Assembly: GCA_039822045.1 (NCBI GenBank)
Contig: JBCBMY010000002.1
Coordinates: 186,001-250,000 of the forward strand
DNA from: HLUCCA09 sp039822045
GTDB taxonomy: Bacteria > Pseudomonadota > Alphaproteobacteria > Rhodobacterales > Rhodobacteraceae
Length of the DNA: 64,000 nt
Direction of reading: 5' to 3'
The notes beneath the pieces are model-generated. The model ran no database searches, was not told the origin of the DNA, and saw only the letters and a program-made list of their open reading frames with translations. Numbering within the stretch: the stretch's first letter is position 1; the number at the start of each line of letters is the position of its first letter. Positions 25,518 through 34,997 of the stretch are shown in pieces. A program made the translations under genes and the position numbers.

Positions 25518-26738
25518 CTACCCCAGAAGGTCGTGGCAGAGCTCCAGCGCGTCGACGAGCGTGTCGACCTCCGCCTCGGTGTTGTAGAGCCCGAACGAGG
25601 CGCGGCAGGTGGCGGTCACGCCCAGATGGTCCATCAGGGGGCCGGCGCAATGGTGGCCGGCCCGCACGGCGACGCCGCGCTTGTCGAGCACCGTCGAGAT
25701 GTCGTGGGGATGCGCCCCGCCGCTCATCGTGAACGAGAAGATGGCCCCCTTGCCGGGCGCGTCGCCCTGGACGCTCAGCCAGTTGAGGCCGTCGAACCGC
25801 GTCCGCGCATAGTCGCGCAGGCGCGCCTCGTGGGCGGCGATGTTATCCATCCCGAGGCCCATCATGTAGTCGAGCGCTGCCCCAAGACCGATCTGCTGGA
25901 CGATCCCGGGCGTGCCGGCCTCGAACTTCATCGGCGGATCGTTGTAGATCACCTCGTCGCGGTGGACCTCCTTGATCATGTCGCCGCCGCCCATGAAGGG
26001 CCGCATCTCGTCCATCCGCTCGCGCTTGATGTGGATCGCGCCGGAGCCGGAGGGGCCATAGAGCTTGTGGCCGGTGATGGCATAGAAGTCGGCGCCGATC
26101 TCGTCGACATTGACCGGCAAGTGCACCGCGGACTGGGAGCCGTCGACCATCACGGCGACGCCCTGCTCGTGTGCGGCGCGGGCAATCGCGGCCACATCCA
26201 CCACGGTGCCCAGAACGTTGGACATGTGGGTGACGGCAATGAGCTTGGTGCGCGGGCCGATGGCATCAATCACCTTTTGCGGGTCGAGATGCCCGTCGAG
26301 CTCGGGCTCGACCCATTTCAGCACCGCGCCCTGCCGCTCGCGCAGGAAGTGCCAAGGCACGATGTTGGCGTGGTGCTCCATGACCGACAGGATGATCTCG
26401 TCGCCCTCGGAGATGCGGGGAGCGGCCCAGGCGTGGGCGACAAGGTTGATCCCCTCGGTCGTGCCCGACGTAAACACGATCTCGCGTTCATCGGCCGCGC
26501 CGAGGAAGCGGGCGATCGTGCCGCGCACGGCCTCGTAGCGTTCGGTGGAGAGATTGGAGAGGTAGTGCAACCCACGGTGAACGTTGGAATATTCCTCGGC
26601 GTAGCCGCGCATCACGGCGTCGAGCACCGCCTGCGGCTTTTGCGCCGATGCACCATTGTCGAGATAGGTGAGCGGCTTGCCGTTCACCTCGCGCGCCAGG
26701 ATTGGAAAATCGGCGCGCACAGCGGTCAGATCATACAT
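25518..26738 (-). CDS. sufS: SufS cysteine desulfurase
   Basis: 406 residues from ATG 26738, the usual SufS length. PLP enzyme that removes sulfur from cysteine for Fe-S assembly. PLP lysine Lys225 in TGHKLYGPSG; active-site Cys364 in RAGHHCAGPLM; His123 in MEHHANIVPW. The RAGHHCA motif is group-II (SufS) rather than IscS. Last gene of the leftward suf operon; its start overlaps the preceding Yip1-like gene by 8 bp. Ribosome binding site is weak, consistent with coupling. Confidence 0.96.
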   Translation of the reverse strand: MYDLTAVRADFPILAREVNGKPLTYLDNGASAQKPQAVLDAVMRGYAEEYSNVHRGLHYLSNLSTERYEAVRGTIARFLGAADEREIVFTSGTTEGINLVAHAWAAPRISEGDEIILSVMEHHANIVPWHFLRERQGAVLKWVEPELDGHLDPQKVIDAIGPRTKLIAVTHMSNVLGTVVDVAAIARAAHEQGVAVMVDGSQSAVHLPVNVDEIGADFYAITGHKLYGPSGSGAIHIKRERMDEMRPFMGGGDMIKEVHRDEVIYNDPPMKFEAGTPGIVQQIGLGAALDYMMGLGMDNIAAHEARLRDYARTRFDGLNWLSVQGDAPGKGAIFSFTMSGGAHPHDISTVLDKRGVAVRAGHHCAGPLMDHLGVTATCRASFGLYNTEAEVDTLVDALELCHDLLG

Positions 26739-27345
26739 TGCTTGGCAGTTCCCCGTTGAGGGTGACACCGAGGATGCTCAGCAAAACCGAGAGGCCGAAC
26801 ATCATCCCGAGCATGGAAACGATGATGCCGACAAAGACCATTCCAGCACTTGGAAAGCCGTGCAGCACCATCACGAAGTGGGTCAGAAGCCAGAAGAAGA
26901 TCCCGAGGCTTGCTAGGAATAGAAGGCCCGCCACGAGGGGCGCGAAGAGGCCCAGAACGCTTTGCAGGATCTGAAGCACGATCAAGACGAACTGGAGCCA
27001 TGTGACGAGCGTCAGAGCGCCCTCGAACGCCCCCGTGCCGCCAAAGGCGCGCCCGACCCAGTGGACGGCGAAGACCATGATCACGAGTACCCCGACCTGG
27101 ATCAGACCCATCACCAAGGGGCTGGCCATCAGGATCGGCGGCAACTCGGCCGCTTCGTCGGTCTGGTCGATCATCATGAGCGCCGGCACCTGCACCGCGA
27201 GCGCCGACAGCACGGCGACCAGGAGCAGGGCCTGCCAGAGCGTGTCGGTCGGCAGGTGAAGCCCCAGAAGCCGACGCGCCGCGCCCGGCGGATCGGCGAA
27301 GGTCTGGCGGATCAGATCGGGTATCAGCGCGGCTTCGCCGGACAT
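26731..27345 (-). CDS. Yip1-family membrane protein in the suf operon
   Basis: 204 residues with about five hydrophobic helices. The order of helices and a conserved HWVGRAFGGTG motif between the second and third are like the Yip1 superfamily (small integral membrane proteins). A soluble N-terminus of about 35 residues precedes the first helix. It lies between another membrane protein gene and sufS, 3 bp from the former. Role in Fe-S assembly unknown. Confidence 0.65.
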   Translation of the reverse strand: MSGEAALIPDLIRQTFADPPGAARRLLGLHLPTDTLWQALLLVAVLSALAVQVPALMMIDQTDEAAELPPILMASPLVMGLIQVGVLVIMVFAVHWVGRAFGGTGAFEGALTLVTWLQFVLIVLQILQSVLGLFAPLVAGLLFLASLGIFFWLLTHFVMVLHGFPSAGMVFVGIIVSMLGMMFGLSVLLSILGVTLNGELPSNV

Positions 27346-27348
27346 GTC

Positions 27349-27855
27349 TCACGCTCCGTTGGCGGCGGCGGAAGGGCGTTCCGCTTCGTGGAGGCATATG
27401 CCCCAAACCCCCAGGAAGGCCAACCACCAGAGCAGGCCGGTGGCGTAGAGTGGCGCCCCCGAGCCGATGACGCCGGTTGCCAGCCCGTGCAGCAACATGA
27501 GCGGAGAGGCCGTGAGCAGCCCCCAGAAGAGCGCCAGCCGCGCGCCGTACCACGTGCCCTGACCGCCAAAGAGGCGGGCGATGATGTGGGCAAGCGCCGC
27601 GATGCAGTAGGCCAGGAGCGGCATCACAAACACCCACGCCAGCAGAGCCCCGCCGATGCGGGCATCAAGCGGCGGCCCGTCTGGATCCTCTAGCACCATC
27701 CTCTGCAGGCCCGGCCATTGCGCGACGAACATGACCAGACAGCCGGCCATCAGATAAGCGATGGCCCGGTCCTCGCGCTGGCCGGCCGCCAAGAGCCGCT
27801 GGAAGACGGCCCGGGGCGCCCGGTAGCTTTGCAGAATGTCACGTGTCGCGGCCAT
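27349..27855 (-). CDS. Yip1-like membrane protein in the suf operon
   Basis: 168 residues with about four helices and the related motif AHIIARLFGGQGTWYGARLAL, shown as ARLFGGQGTW, which lines up with HWVGRAFGGTG of the next gene. The pair looks like an old duplication. Located 12 bp after sufD. Possibly a partner of the other Yip1-like protein. Confidence 0.6.
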   Translation of the reverse strand: MAATRDILQSYRAPRAVFQRLLAAGQREDRAIAYLMAGCLVMFVAQWPGLQRMVLEDPDGPPLDARIGGALLAWVFVMPLLAYCIAALAHIIARLFGGQGTWYGARLALFWGLLTASPLMLLHGLATGVIGSGAPLYATGLLWWLAFLGVWGICLHEAERPSAAANGA

Positions 27856-27867
27856 GGCCCTTGGGAT

Positions 27868-29153
27868 CTAGCCACGCCGACGGCTCAGCCAACCCTCAAG
27901 CCGGCTCACGATGTCGGCGGCGATGGTCTCGTCCTCGATCTCCTCGATGGCCTCTGCGAGAAACGCCAGCACCATCAGATCGGTGGCCGGCCCTTCCGGG
28001 ATGCCGCGCGAGCGAAGGTAGAAGAGCCCCTCTTCGTCGATCGCGCCGGAGGTGGAGCCGTGGGAGCACGCCACATCGTCGGCGTAGATCTCGAGCTCGG
28101 GCTTGGCGAGGAACTGACTGTCGTCGTCGAGAAGGAGCGACTGGCTGATCTGGTAGCCATCGGTTTTCTGCGCGCCATGCTTGACGAGGATCTTGCCCTG
28201 GAAGACGCCCGTGGCGCCGTTGCGCAGTACCTTCTTATAGACCTGTCGGCTCTCGCAGCGCTGGGCGTCGTGGGTGACAAACACGGTGTCGTCGTGGTGG
28301 AACGTCCCGTCGCCGAGGCAGGCCCCGGCGATATGGGCGACCGCATCGTCCCCCACGATCTCGATCACCGCCTCGTTGCGCGTCATGACACCGTTGACGG
28401 TGAGGGTGAAGGATTTGAACGACGCCTCCTCGGCGACGCGGGCGAAGATGTGGGTGGATGCGCGGCGCTCGTGGTCGCGGCCCTGGGCGCGGACATGGTG
28501 GAACGCGCCGCCCTTCGCGACATCGACCTCCATCACTTTGGAGAAGCGCGCGGCGGCCGGACCATTCTCCAAAACGGTCAGATCGGCGCCCTCTTCGATC
28601 TTGATGCAGTGGTGCAGGATCGCGTCGGAGGTTTCTGACTTATGGAGATAAATCAGGCTAACGGGCTTCTCTGCCCGGCCGGTGGCGCGGATCAGGATGC
28701 CGTCGGTGGCAAAGGCGGTGTTGAGCGCGGCGAACGGGCGATGGACGGGGATCTGCCCCCGGGCCTCGAGCACACCATAGATCTCACGCGCCCAGTGGAT
28801 ATCGGCCTGCGACGCCTCGGCGAGGCGGGTGATCTCGACCCCGCCGAGCGCCGGGTCGTCGGACTGGGCGGCGTCGAACACGCCGTCGACGAAGACAAGG
28901 CGCACCCGGTCGATCTCGCCGAATACGGGGGATTCCTGGGGCTCAAAGAGCGCGGCGGCCGACGCCTCGGGCGCATTGAAACCGGACGGGTCGGTGTACT
29001 TCCAGTATTCGTCGCGGCCCTGCGGCAGGCCCATCGTCGTCAGGCGCTCATGGGCGGCCTTGCGCGCCTCGGTAGCCCAGACCCCGCCCGCCGGCAGGCT
29101 CAGGCCGGCCAGACGGGCCGCGGTGGCATCCTGTCTTGCTTGCGGAAGGGCCA

Positions 29154-29154
<1 letters not shown>
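27868..29154 (-). CDS. sufD: SufD, Fe-S cluster assembly scaffold subunit
   Basis: 428 residues from ATG 29154 (a GTG at 29157 would give a 4-nt overlap with sufC; either is possible). SufBD-family right-handed beta-helix region with GRDHERRASTHIFARV, and the C-terminal block YADDVACSHGSTSGAIDEE, including the conserved His of SufD. It forms SufBC2D with SufB and SufC. Confidence 0.95.
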
Positions 29155-29909
<755 letters not shown>

Positions 29910-29990
29910 ATCTCATACCTCCATACGCGTCGGCCCGGCGGTGACAAGCACGGCCGGGCATAAGTTCATGTGATGGGTTAGATGTGAGCC

Positions 29991-30287
29991 TTAGGGCTCT
30001 ATCATTCCCGCGATAAACGGAATACTGATCAGCGCGGTGCGGGCCGTTGCAACCGACGGCTCGGCCATGAAGGCCGAGAGCTCGCCGGGCGTCTCCTCGG
30101 GCGCTGCGAGTAGTCCGAGGATCAGAACCAGCAGCACGATGCCGAAGGTCAGACCCTTCCCGCCGCGCTTGCGCCTGGCCTTGTTGACCTGGGCCGCACG
30201 CGGCTGATGCACGACGCCTTCGGGCGCCCACTGTTTGCCCTTCTCGATACGGTTGATCCGCTCGAGAAACCGCTCGTCTGCCGACAT
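29991..30287 (-). CDS. Small single-pass membrane protein between sufB and sufC
   Basis: 98 residues from ATG 30287, GAGGGA upstream. Charged N-terminus (MSADERFLERINRIEKGKQW), basic stretch KARRKRGGKG, then one helix (about 57-73, LTFGIVLLVLILGLLA) and a short tail. I recognise no domain. A small membrane protein at this place appears to be common in suf clusters of this bacterial group, from memory. Confidence 0.7.
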   Translation of the reverse strand: MSADERFLERINRIEKGKQWAPEGVVHQPRAAQVNKARRKRGGKGLTFGIVLLVLILGLLAAPEETPGELSAFMAEPSVATARTALISIPFIAGMIEP

Positions 30288-30401
30288 GGCAAAATCCCTC
30301 TGTCTTTGCTCGAGACAACACACAGAAAAAGCGGCGCAAAGGCGGCGTGCCGGCGGCGGGGTGGGGTTTATAGCTGGGGGATTTCTGGTGCGGATTGAGG
30401 G

Positions 30402-30596
30402 TCATGCGTGGCAGATCTCTGTTGCTCTTAGGCGCAACTGGGCCGGGCCACCGTCAACCAGAGCGTGTCGGCGACCGATGCAGGCCGCCATACAGCGCCA
30501 GATCTCCGGCACTGGCTCGGACCACTGCAGACCAAGAGCGGACGCCAAGAAAGGCGTGCCGAGGTTGCGGCCCGGATATGACACGTCGGTCATCAT
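30402..30596 (-). CDS. Possible small ORF in the sufB-downstream gap
   Basis: A 64-codon frame starting with two ATGs (30596, 30593), 9 bp after the sufB stop. It encodes a protein with three cysteines and two tryptophans (EIWRCMAACIGRRHAL). There is no convincing ribosome binding site and codon use is mixed, so it may be chance. The rest of the 317-bp gap (30288-30604) inside the operon holds nothing I can identify. Confidence 0.25.
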   Translation of the reverse strand: MMTDVSYPGRNLGTPFLASALGLQWSEPVPEIWRCMAACIGRRHALVDGGPAQLRLRATEICHA

Positions 30597-30604
30597 GTGA
30601 GGTG

Positions 30605-32143
30605 TCAGCCCACCGAGCCCTCGAGCGAGATTGCGACGAGCTGCTGGGCTTCCATCGCGAACTCCATGGGCAGGGCCTGGAGCACCTCCTTGGCGAAGCC
30701 GTTTACGATGAGGGCGACGGCCTCTTCCTCGTCCATGCCGCGCTGGCGGCAATAGAACATCTGGTCGTCGTCGACCTTCGATGTTGTGGCCTCGTGTTCG
30801 ACCCGGCTCGAGTTGTTCTTGACCTCGATATACGGGACGGTGTGCGCCCCGCATTTGTCGCCGATCAGAAGGCTGTCGCACTGGGTGTAGTTGCGGCTTT
30901 CCTTCGCGCGGGGGTGCATCGAGACGAGGCCGCGATAGGTGTTCTGCGCCTTGCCCGCCGAGATGCCCTTGGAGACGATCCGCGAGCGGGTGTTCTTGCC
31001 CAGATGGACCATCTTGGTGCCGGTGTCGGCCTGCTGATAGTTGTTGGTGATCGCGATCGAGTAGAACTCGCCCTGGCTTTCGTTGCCCCGCAGGATGCAG
31101 GAGGGGTATTTCCACGTGATTGCCGAGCCGGTTTCGACCTGCGTCCACATCACCTTGGACCGGTCGCCCCGGCAATCGGCGCGCTTCGTCACGAAGTTGT
31201 AGATGCCGCCCCGGCCCTCTTCGTCGCCCGGGAACCAGTTCTGCACGGTCGAATACTTGATCTCGGCATCCTCGAGCGCGACGAGCTCCACCACGGCGGC
31301 ATGAAGCTGTGACGTGTCGCGCTGGGGTGCTGTGCAGCCCTCAAGGTAGGACACGTAGGAGCCCTTGTCGGCGATGATGAGCGTGCGCTCGAACTGGCCG
31401 GTATTCTCGGCATTGATCCGGAAATAGGTGCTCAGTTCCATCGGGCAGCGCACGCCCGGCGGGATGTAGACGAACGAGCCGTCGGAGAAGACCGCAGAGT
31501 TCAGCGTCGCAAAGAAGTTGTCGGACTGCGGCACGACCGAGCCGAGATACTTCTTGACGAGGTCGGGGTGCTTCTCGATCGCCTCGGAAATCGAGCAGAA
31601 GATCACGCCCGCCTGCTCCAGTTCCTTCTGGAAGGTCGTGCCGACGCTCACGCTGTCGAACACGGCATCGACGGCGACCTTGCGGCCCTCGACAGGTGCG
31701 CCATCGGCGCCTTCGACACCGGCGAGGATCATCTGTTCTTTCAGCGGGATGCCGAGCTTTTCGTAGGTGGCCAAGAGCTTGGGATCGACCTCGTCGAGCG
31801 ACTTGGGCTTTTCCTTCATACTCGCCGGTTTGGCGTAGTAATACTGCTCCTGATACGGGATCGGCTCGATCTGGAGCATCGCCCAGTCGGGCTCGCGCAT
31901 TTCGAGCCAGCGGCGATAGGCCTGCAGGCGCCACTCGGTCATCCAGTCGGGCTCGCCGTTCTTTTCCGAGATCAGGCGAACGATGTCCTCGTTCAGGCCC
32001 TTGGGCGCGAACTCCATCTCGATCTCGGTATCCCAGCCGTACTTGTACTTGCCCATCGCAGCGACTGTTTCGACCGTTTCGCGGTCTACCCCGTCGCGCA
32101 CTTCGATCGCTTCGCCGGTCGTCTCGCTGTCAAGAGCGGTCAT
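30605..32143 (-). CDS. sufB: SufB, Fe-S cluster assembly scaffold subunit
   Basis: 512 residues. SufB features: KYKYGWDTEIEMEFAPKGL near the start (short KYKYGWDTE), SYLEGCTAPQRDTSQLHAAVVELVA, abbreviated LEGCTAP, and the C-terminal SRVEHEATTSKVDDDQ and MFYCRQRGMDEEEA blocks with Cys, Glu and His ligand candidates. Full family length. It receives sulfur from SufS/SufE and builds the cluster with SufC and SufD. Its start is 84 bp after the desulfurase stop. Confidence 0.97.
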   Translation of the reverse strand: MTALDSETTGEAIEVRDGVDRETVETVAAMGKYKYGWDTEIEMEFAPKGLNEDIVRLISEKNGEPDWMTEWRLQAYRRWLEMREPDWAMLQIEPIPYQEQYYYAKPASMKEKPKSLDEVDPKLLATYEKLGIPLKEQMILAGVEGADGAPVEGRKVAVDAVFDSVSVGTTFQKELEQAGVIFCSISEAIEKHPDLVKKYLGSVVPQSDNFFATLNSAVFSDGSFVYIPPGVRCPMELSTYFRINAENTGQFERTLIIADKGSYVSYLEGCTAPQRDTSQLHAAVVELVALEDAEIKYSTVQNWFPGDEEGRGGIYNFVTKRADCRGDRSKVMWTQVETGSAITWKYPSCILRGNESQGEFYSIAITNNYQQADTGTKMVHLGKNTRSRIVSKGISAGKAQNTYRGLVSMHPRAKESRNYTQCDSLLIGDKCGAHTVPYIEVKNNSSRVEHEATTSKVDDDQMFYCRQRGMDEEEAVALIVNGFAKEVLQALPMEFAMEAQQLVAISLEGSVG

Positions 32144-32227
32144 CGCATTCCTCGTTCGCTGGGCCGTCGCCGCCCGTGGGCCGATGCCCGGGGCCTCGTG
32201 GCCGGTTCGCTGTATGGTCCGCGAGCG

Positions 32228-33274
32228 CTAGGCCGCCCGCGCCTTGAACTTTGTCAATCGGGCCGTCCACGCTTCGGCGAACCGCTCGACCTCCTCCCGT
32301 TGCACACCCGGGCCCAACGAGACCCGGATGGCGCTTTCCGCAACGTCGGTGGGGTAGCCCATCGCCTCGATCACGCCAGAAGAGCGCGCCTTTCCCGAAG
32401 AGCAGGCCGACCCGGCCGAGATCGCAAATCCGGCGAGATCCATCTGCATCACCTGTGTCTCGCCCTTCCATCCGGGCACCGCGACACATGTTGTGTTCGG
32501 CAGGCGATCTGCACCTTTCCCTACCAAAATAATCTCCTTTTCAGAGGCGTCCATACTTATTTCTAGAATATTTCTAAACTCGGCCACCTCGTCCCAAAGT
32601 CCCGCAGCCAGATCGCGGGCGGCGGCCTCGGCGGCGGCGCCAAAGCCCGCAATGCCGATGACGTTCTCGGTACCCGAGCGGCGGCCCATCTCTTGCCCGC
32701 CGCCGCGGATCTGCGCGGCAAGGTCGAGACCCTGGCGCAAGACGAGCGCGCCGACGCCCTTGGGGCCGCCGAGCTTGTGGGCCGAGACGAGGCCCATCTC
32801 GCATCCGAGCCAGTTGAACGCGATGGGCAGCTTGCCGAAGGCCTGCGTCAGGTCGGACACGGCGAGGCCGTCGGGCAGATGCTGCACAATGCCGGTTTCG
32901 GAATTGGCGATCTGGAGCGTTGCGCGCGCCGGGTCGGGCACCTGCACCTGCCCTGCCCCATCGACCGGCAGCGACTGATCTGCCCAGGCCTTGACCGCGT
33001 CATGCTCGATCCCGGAGCCGGCAAGGCCCCGCCCCCCCAGTGCCAGGGCCGCGGCTTCGGTGGCGCCGGAGGTGAACACGATGTCGGCGCCCTCGGCCCC
33101 GAGCGCCGCGGCCACCTGGCGGCGGGCGCGTTCGACGATGGCGCGGGCGGCGCGCCCCTCGGCATGGACCGACGAGGGATTGCCGACGATGTCCATCGCC
33201 TCGGCCATGGCGGCACGCGCCTCGGGCCGAAGCGGCGCGGTGGCATTCCAGTCGAGATAGACGCGGTCAGCCAT
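32228..33274 (-). CDS. IscS/NifS-type cysteine desulfurase, second desulfurase of the cluster
   Basis: 348 residues from ATG 33274. Class-V aminotransferase fold: PLP lysine Lys167 in SAHKLGGPKG; NWLGCEMGL; active Cys291 in SAGSACSSGKARSSG, the flexible-loop cysteine of the group-I (IscS/NifS) desulfurases. At 348 residues it is shorter than IscS (about 400). Present together with SufS in one operon. Residues about 233-262 are encoded by codons that are AT-rich and rare elsewhere (AGA, AAT, CTA, ATA, GTA), containing an Irr-box-like palindrome (32562-32578). Confidence 0.9.
   Translation of the reverse strand: MADRVYLDWNATAPLRPEARAAMAEAMDIVGNPSSVHAEGRAARAIVERARRQVAAALGAEGADIVFTSGATEAAALALGGRGLAGSGIEHDAVKAWADQSLPVDGAGQVQVPDPARATLQIANSETGIVQHLPDGLAVSDLTQAFGKLPIAFNWLGCEMGLVSAHKLGGPKGVGALVLRQGLDLAAQIRGGGQEMGRRSGTENVIGIAGFGAAAEAAARDLAAGLWDEVAEFRNILEISMDASEKEIILVGKGADRLPNTTCVAVPGWKGETQVMQMDLAGFAISAGSACSSGKARSSGVIEAMGYPTDVAESAIRVSLGPGVQREEVERFAEAWTARLTKFKARAA
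32562..32578. promoter_or_regulatory. Irr-box-like palindrome inside the desulfurase gene
   Basis: Leftward reading TTTAGAAATATTCTAGA: 13 of 14 arm positions agree with the iron-control element TTTAGAA-N3-TTCTAAA as I recall it. It lies inside coding sequence, 419 bp upstream of the sufB start, in the AT-richest stretch of the gene. It could serve an internal promoter for sufB onward. Function is inferred. Confidence 0.4.
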
Positions 33275-33351
33275 TTCGGGCCTGCGCAACGGCGCAAGGT
33301 GAACGTTGCAGGGCACCGCTCAAAGCCGTCGCGGCGCCGCGCCGGCCCGCG

Positions 33352-33822
33352 TCACTCATCGATCATCTCGAAGAGGGTGGGCACGGCCGGGCATGGCGCG
33401 AGATCGTTGGCCACGACATCCGACAGGCGCGCCTGATGGAGGAAGACGTAGACATGCGCCGACAGCCCTTCCCACAGGCGGTTCGTCAGCGATTGGGCCT
33501 TTGAGCCCGACAGACCGCCCTTGGCGCCGGCACCGGTGTGCAGCGCATTGACGGTTTCATCGACGGCGGCGAGCACCTCGCTCACCCGGATCTCCATTGC
33601 TGGACGGGCGAGACGATAGCCCCCGCCGGGGCCGCGCACGCTTTCGACCAGGCCCGCGCGGCGCAGGCGCACGAAGAGCTGTTCGAGATAGGGCAGCGAA
33701 ATGTCCTGGCGCTGGCTGACCTCGGACAATGCCACAAGGTTAGGAACGCCCTTTGTCTGTCCGGCAAGCGCCAGATCTGCCAGCGCGACCATCGCATATC
33801 GACCCTTAGTGCTAAGTTTCAC
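33352..33822 (-). CDS. iscR: IscR, Rrf2-family Fe-S regulator
   Basis: 156 residues from GTG 33822, with GAGAGGAGGG upstream; family proteins start MKLSTKGRYAMVALADLAL, here VKLSTKGRYAM. Rrf2 winged helix with SEVSQRQDISLPYLEQLFVRLR (short ISLPYLEQLF) and RGPGGGYRLAR. IscR of E. coli ligates its cluster with three cysteines; this protein has a single one, in DLAPCPAVP near the C-terminus. The one-cysteine IscR has been described from Rhodobacter sphaeroides as a new type of Fe-S regulator, so this is expected for the group. First gene of the suf operon, 77 bp before the desulfurase start. Confidence 0.93.
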   Translation of the reverse strand: MKLSTKGRYAMVALADLALAGQTKGVPNLVALSEVSQRQDISLPYLEQLFVRLRRAGLVESVRGPGGGYRLARPAMEIRVSEVLAAVDETVNALHTGAGAKGGLSGSKAQSLTNRLWEGLSAHVYVFLHQARLSDVVANDLAPCPAVPTLFEMIDE

Positions 33823-33975
33823 GTGCCGCCCTCCTCTCGCCGAACCGTGCCGTAACCTGTGCTTGCTGCGCGCCGCTTCCGCGACGGACAACGCTGGCGA
33901 GTGCGTCACAGCATTGACGCTCGTTTCTTGAGCGCATAACTGCATCACGCTCCGACGGCGCGCACGCCCTGCCGG

Positions 33976-33992
33976 ATTAGAATAATTCTAGA
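33976..33992. promoter_or_regulatory. Irr-box-like palindrome between iscR and the divergent hydrolase
   Basis: ATTAGAATAATTCTAGA, 12 of 14 arm positions as in TTTAGAA-N3-TTCTAAA; the inner 13 bp TAGAATAATTCTA are perfectly palindromic. It lies 154 bp upstream of the iscR start and 57 bp upstream of the divergent hydrolase ATG. In alphaproteobacteria such boxes bind the haem-status regulator Irr; Irr itself is not in the window. Confidence 0.55.
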
Positions 33993-34048
33993 ACGGCCTG
34001 TGGAAGCGGTCAACCGCCAGGTGCACGGCCAACAATACAGGATGGACG

Positions 34049-34702
34049 ATGCCCGAGGTGATCTTCCCCGGACCGGAGGGGCGGCTGGAGGGCCGCTACC
34101 ACCCTCAGAAAACCCAAGACGCGCCGATCGCCATCGTCCTGCACCCGCACCCCCAGTTTGGCGGGACCATGAACAACAAGGTGGTGTATAACCTCCACTA
34201 CACGTTCTATGAGATGGGCTTTACCGTGCTGCGCTTCAACTTCCGAGGCGTGGGCCGCAGCCAGGGCGAATACGATCAGGGCATCGGCGAGCTCTCGGAT
34301 GCCGCCTCGGCGCTGGATTACCTGCAGTCGATGAACCAGAACGCCAAGCATTGCTGGGTTGCCGGCTTTTCCTTCGGGGCCTGGATCGGAATGCAGCTTT
34401 TGATGCGGCGCCCAGAAATCACGGGCTTTGTGTCGGTGTCGCCCCCGGCCAACATGTATGACTTCTCGTTTCTGGCGCCCTGCCCCTCGTCGGGCCTGAT
34501 CATCAACGGCTCGTCCGACCGTGTGGCGCCGCCGAAGGACACCCATGCCCTTGTCGGCAAGCTCCATGAGCAGAAGGGCATCACGATTACGCATGAAGAG
34601 ATCGACGGGGCTGATCACTTCTTCAAGGATCCCTACATGGATACGATGCTGGCGTCGGTTGACGCCTATGTGCGTCGCCGCCTGACCGAGTTCACCCGCT
34701 GA
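34049..34702 (+). CDS. Alpha/beta hydrolase divergent from iscR
   Basis: 217 residues. Alpha/beta hydrolase of the short, lid-less type: HPHPQFGGTMNNKVVYNL, oxyanion region FNFRGVGRSQGEYDQGIGE, nucleophile Ser108 in GFSFGAW, Asp157 in NGSSDRVAPP, and His190 in GADHFF. It is like the YheT-neighbour family annotated as 'alpha/beta hydrolase' beside suf clusters in Rhodobacterales. Divergent from iscR with an Irr-box-like site between, so possibly iron-regulated. Substrate unknown. Confidence 0.85.
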   Translation: MPEVIFPGPEGRLEGRYHPQKTQDAPIAIVLHPHPQFGGTMNNKVVYNLHYTFYEMGFTVLRFNFRGVGRSQGEYDQGIGELSDAASALDYLQSMNQNAKHCWVAGFSFGAWIGMQLLMRRPEITGFVSVSPPANMYDFSFLAPCPSSGLIINGSSDRVAPPKDTHALVGKLHEQKGITITHEEIDGADHFFKDPYMDTMLASVDAYVRRRLTEFTR

Positions 34703-34708
34703 GGCCCC

Positions 34709-34990
34709 ATGCAATTCATCGAGAAAGTCGCCGAACGCCTCGCCGTTGAGACCTTCGAACAGGCGCAGGCCATCGGTGACCAGGATCTGGTGGAGCATGT
34801 CGGCAAGTCGATCGGCGCCTCGTCGACGACGCTGGAGGAGGCCTATTTCACCTGCATCCGGTACCTGCGCGCCGAGGCCCGGGCGATAGAGGCCCGAGAG
34901 GCCTATGTCGAGCGCAGGGCCGCCGCCGCAGCAAAGGCCGTTGCAGACGGGGAGGCGCCAGCCGTCAGGGAGCCGGACACGGCAAGCTGA
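34709..34990 (+). CDS. Small conserved-looking alpha-helical protein
   Basis: 93 residues, starting 6 nt after the hydrolase stop. Predicted helical throughout (IEKVAERLAVETFEQAQAIG; LEEAYFTCIRYLRAEARA, short form IRYLRAEARA), with a Glu/Arg/Ala-rich end. No recognised domain. Co-transcribed with the hydrolase. Confidence 0.7.
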   Translation: MQFIEKVAERLAVETFEQAQAIGDQDLVEHVGKSIGASSTTLEEAYFTCIRYLRAEARAIEAREAYVERRAAAAAKAVADGEAPAVREPDTAS

Positions 34991-34997
34991 TCCGGGC

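Noticed and set aside
25515..26759. A 414-codon rightward frame opposite sufS
   Set aside because: It is the exact shadow of sufS, whose motifs and length are unmistakable.
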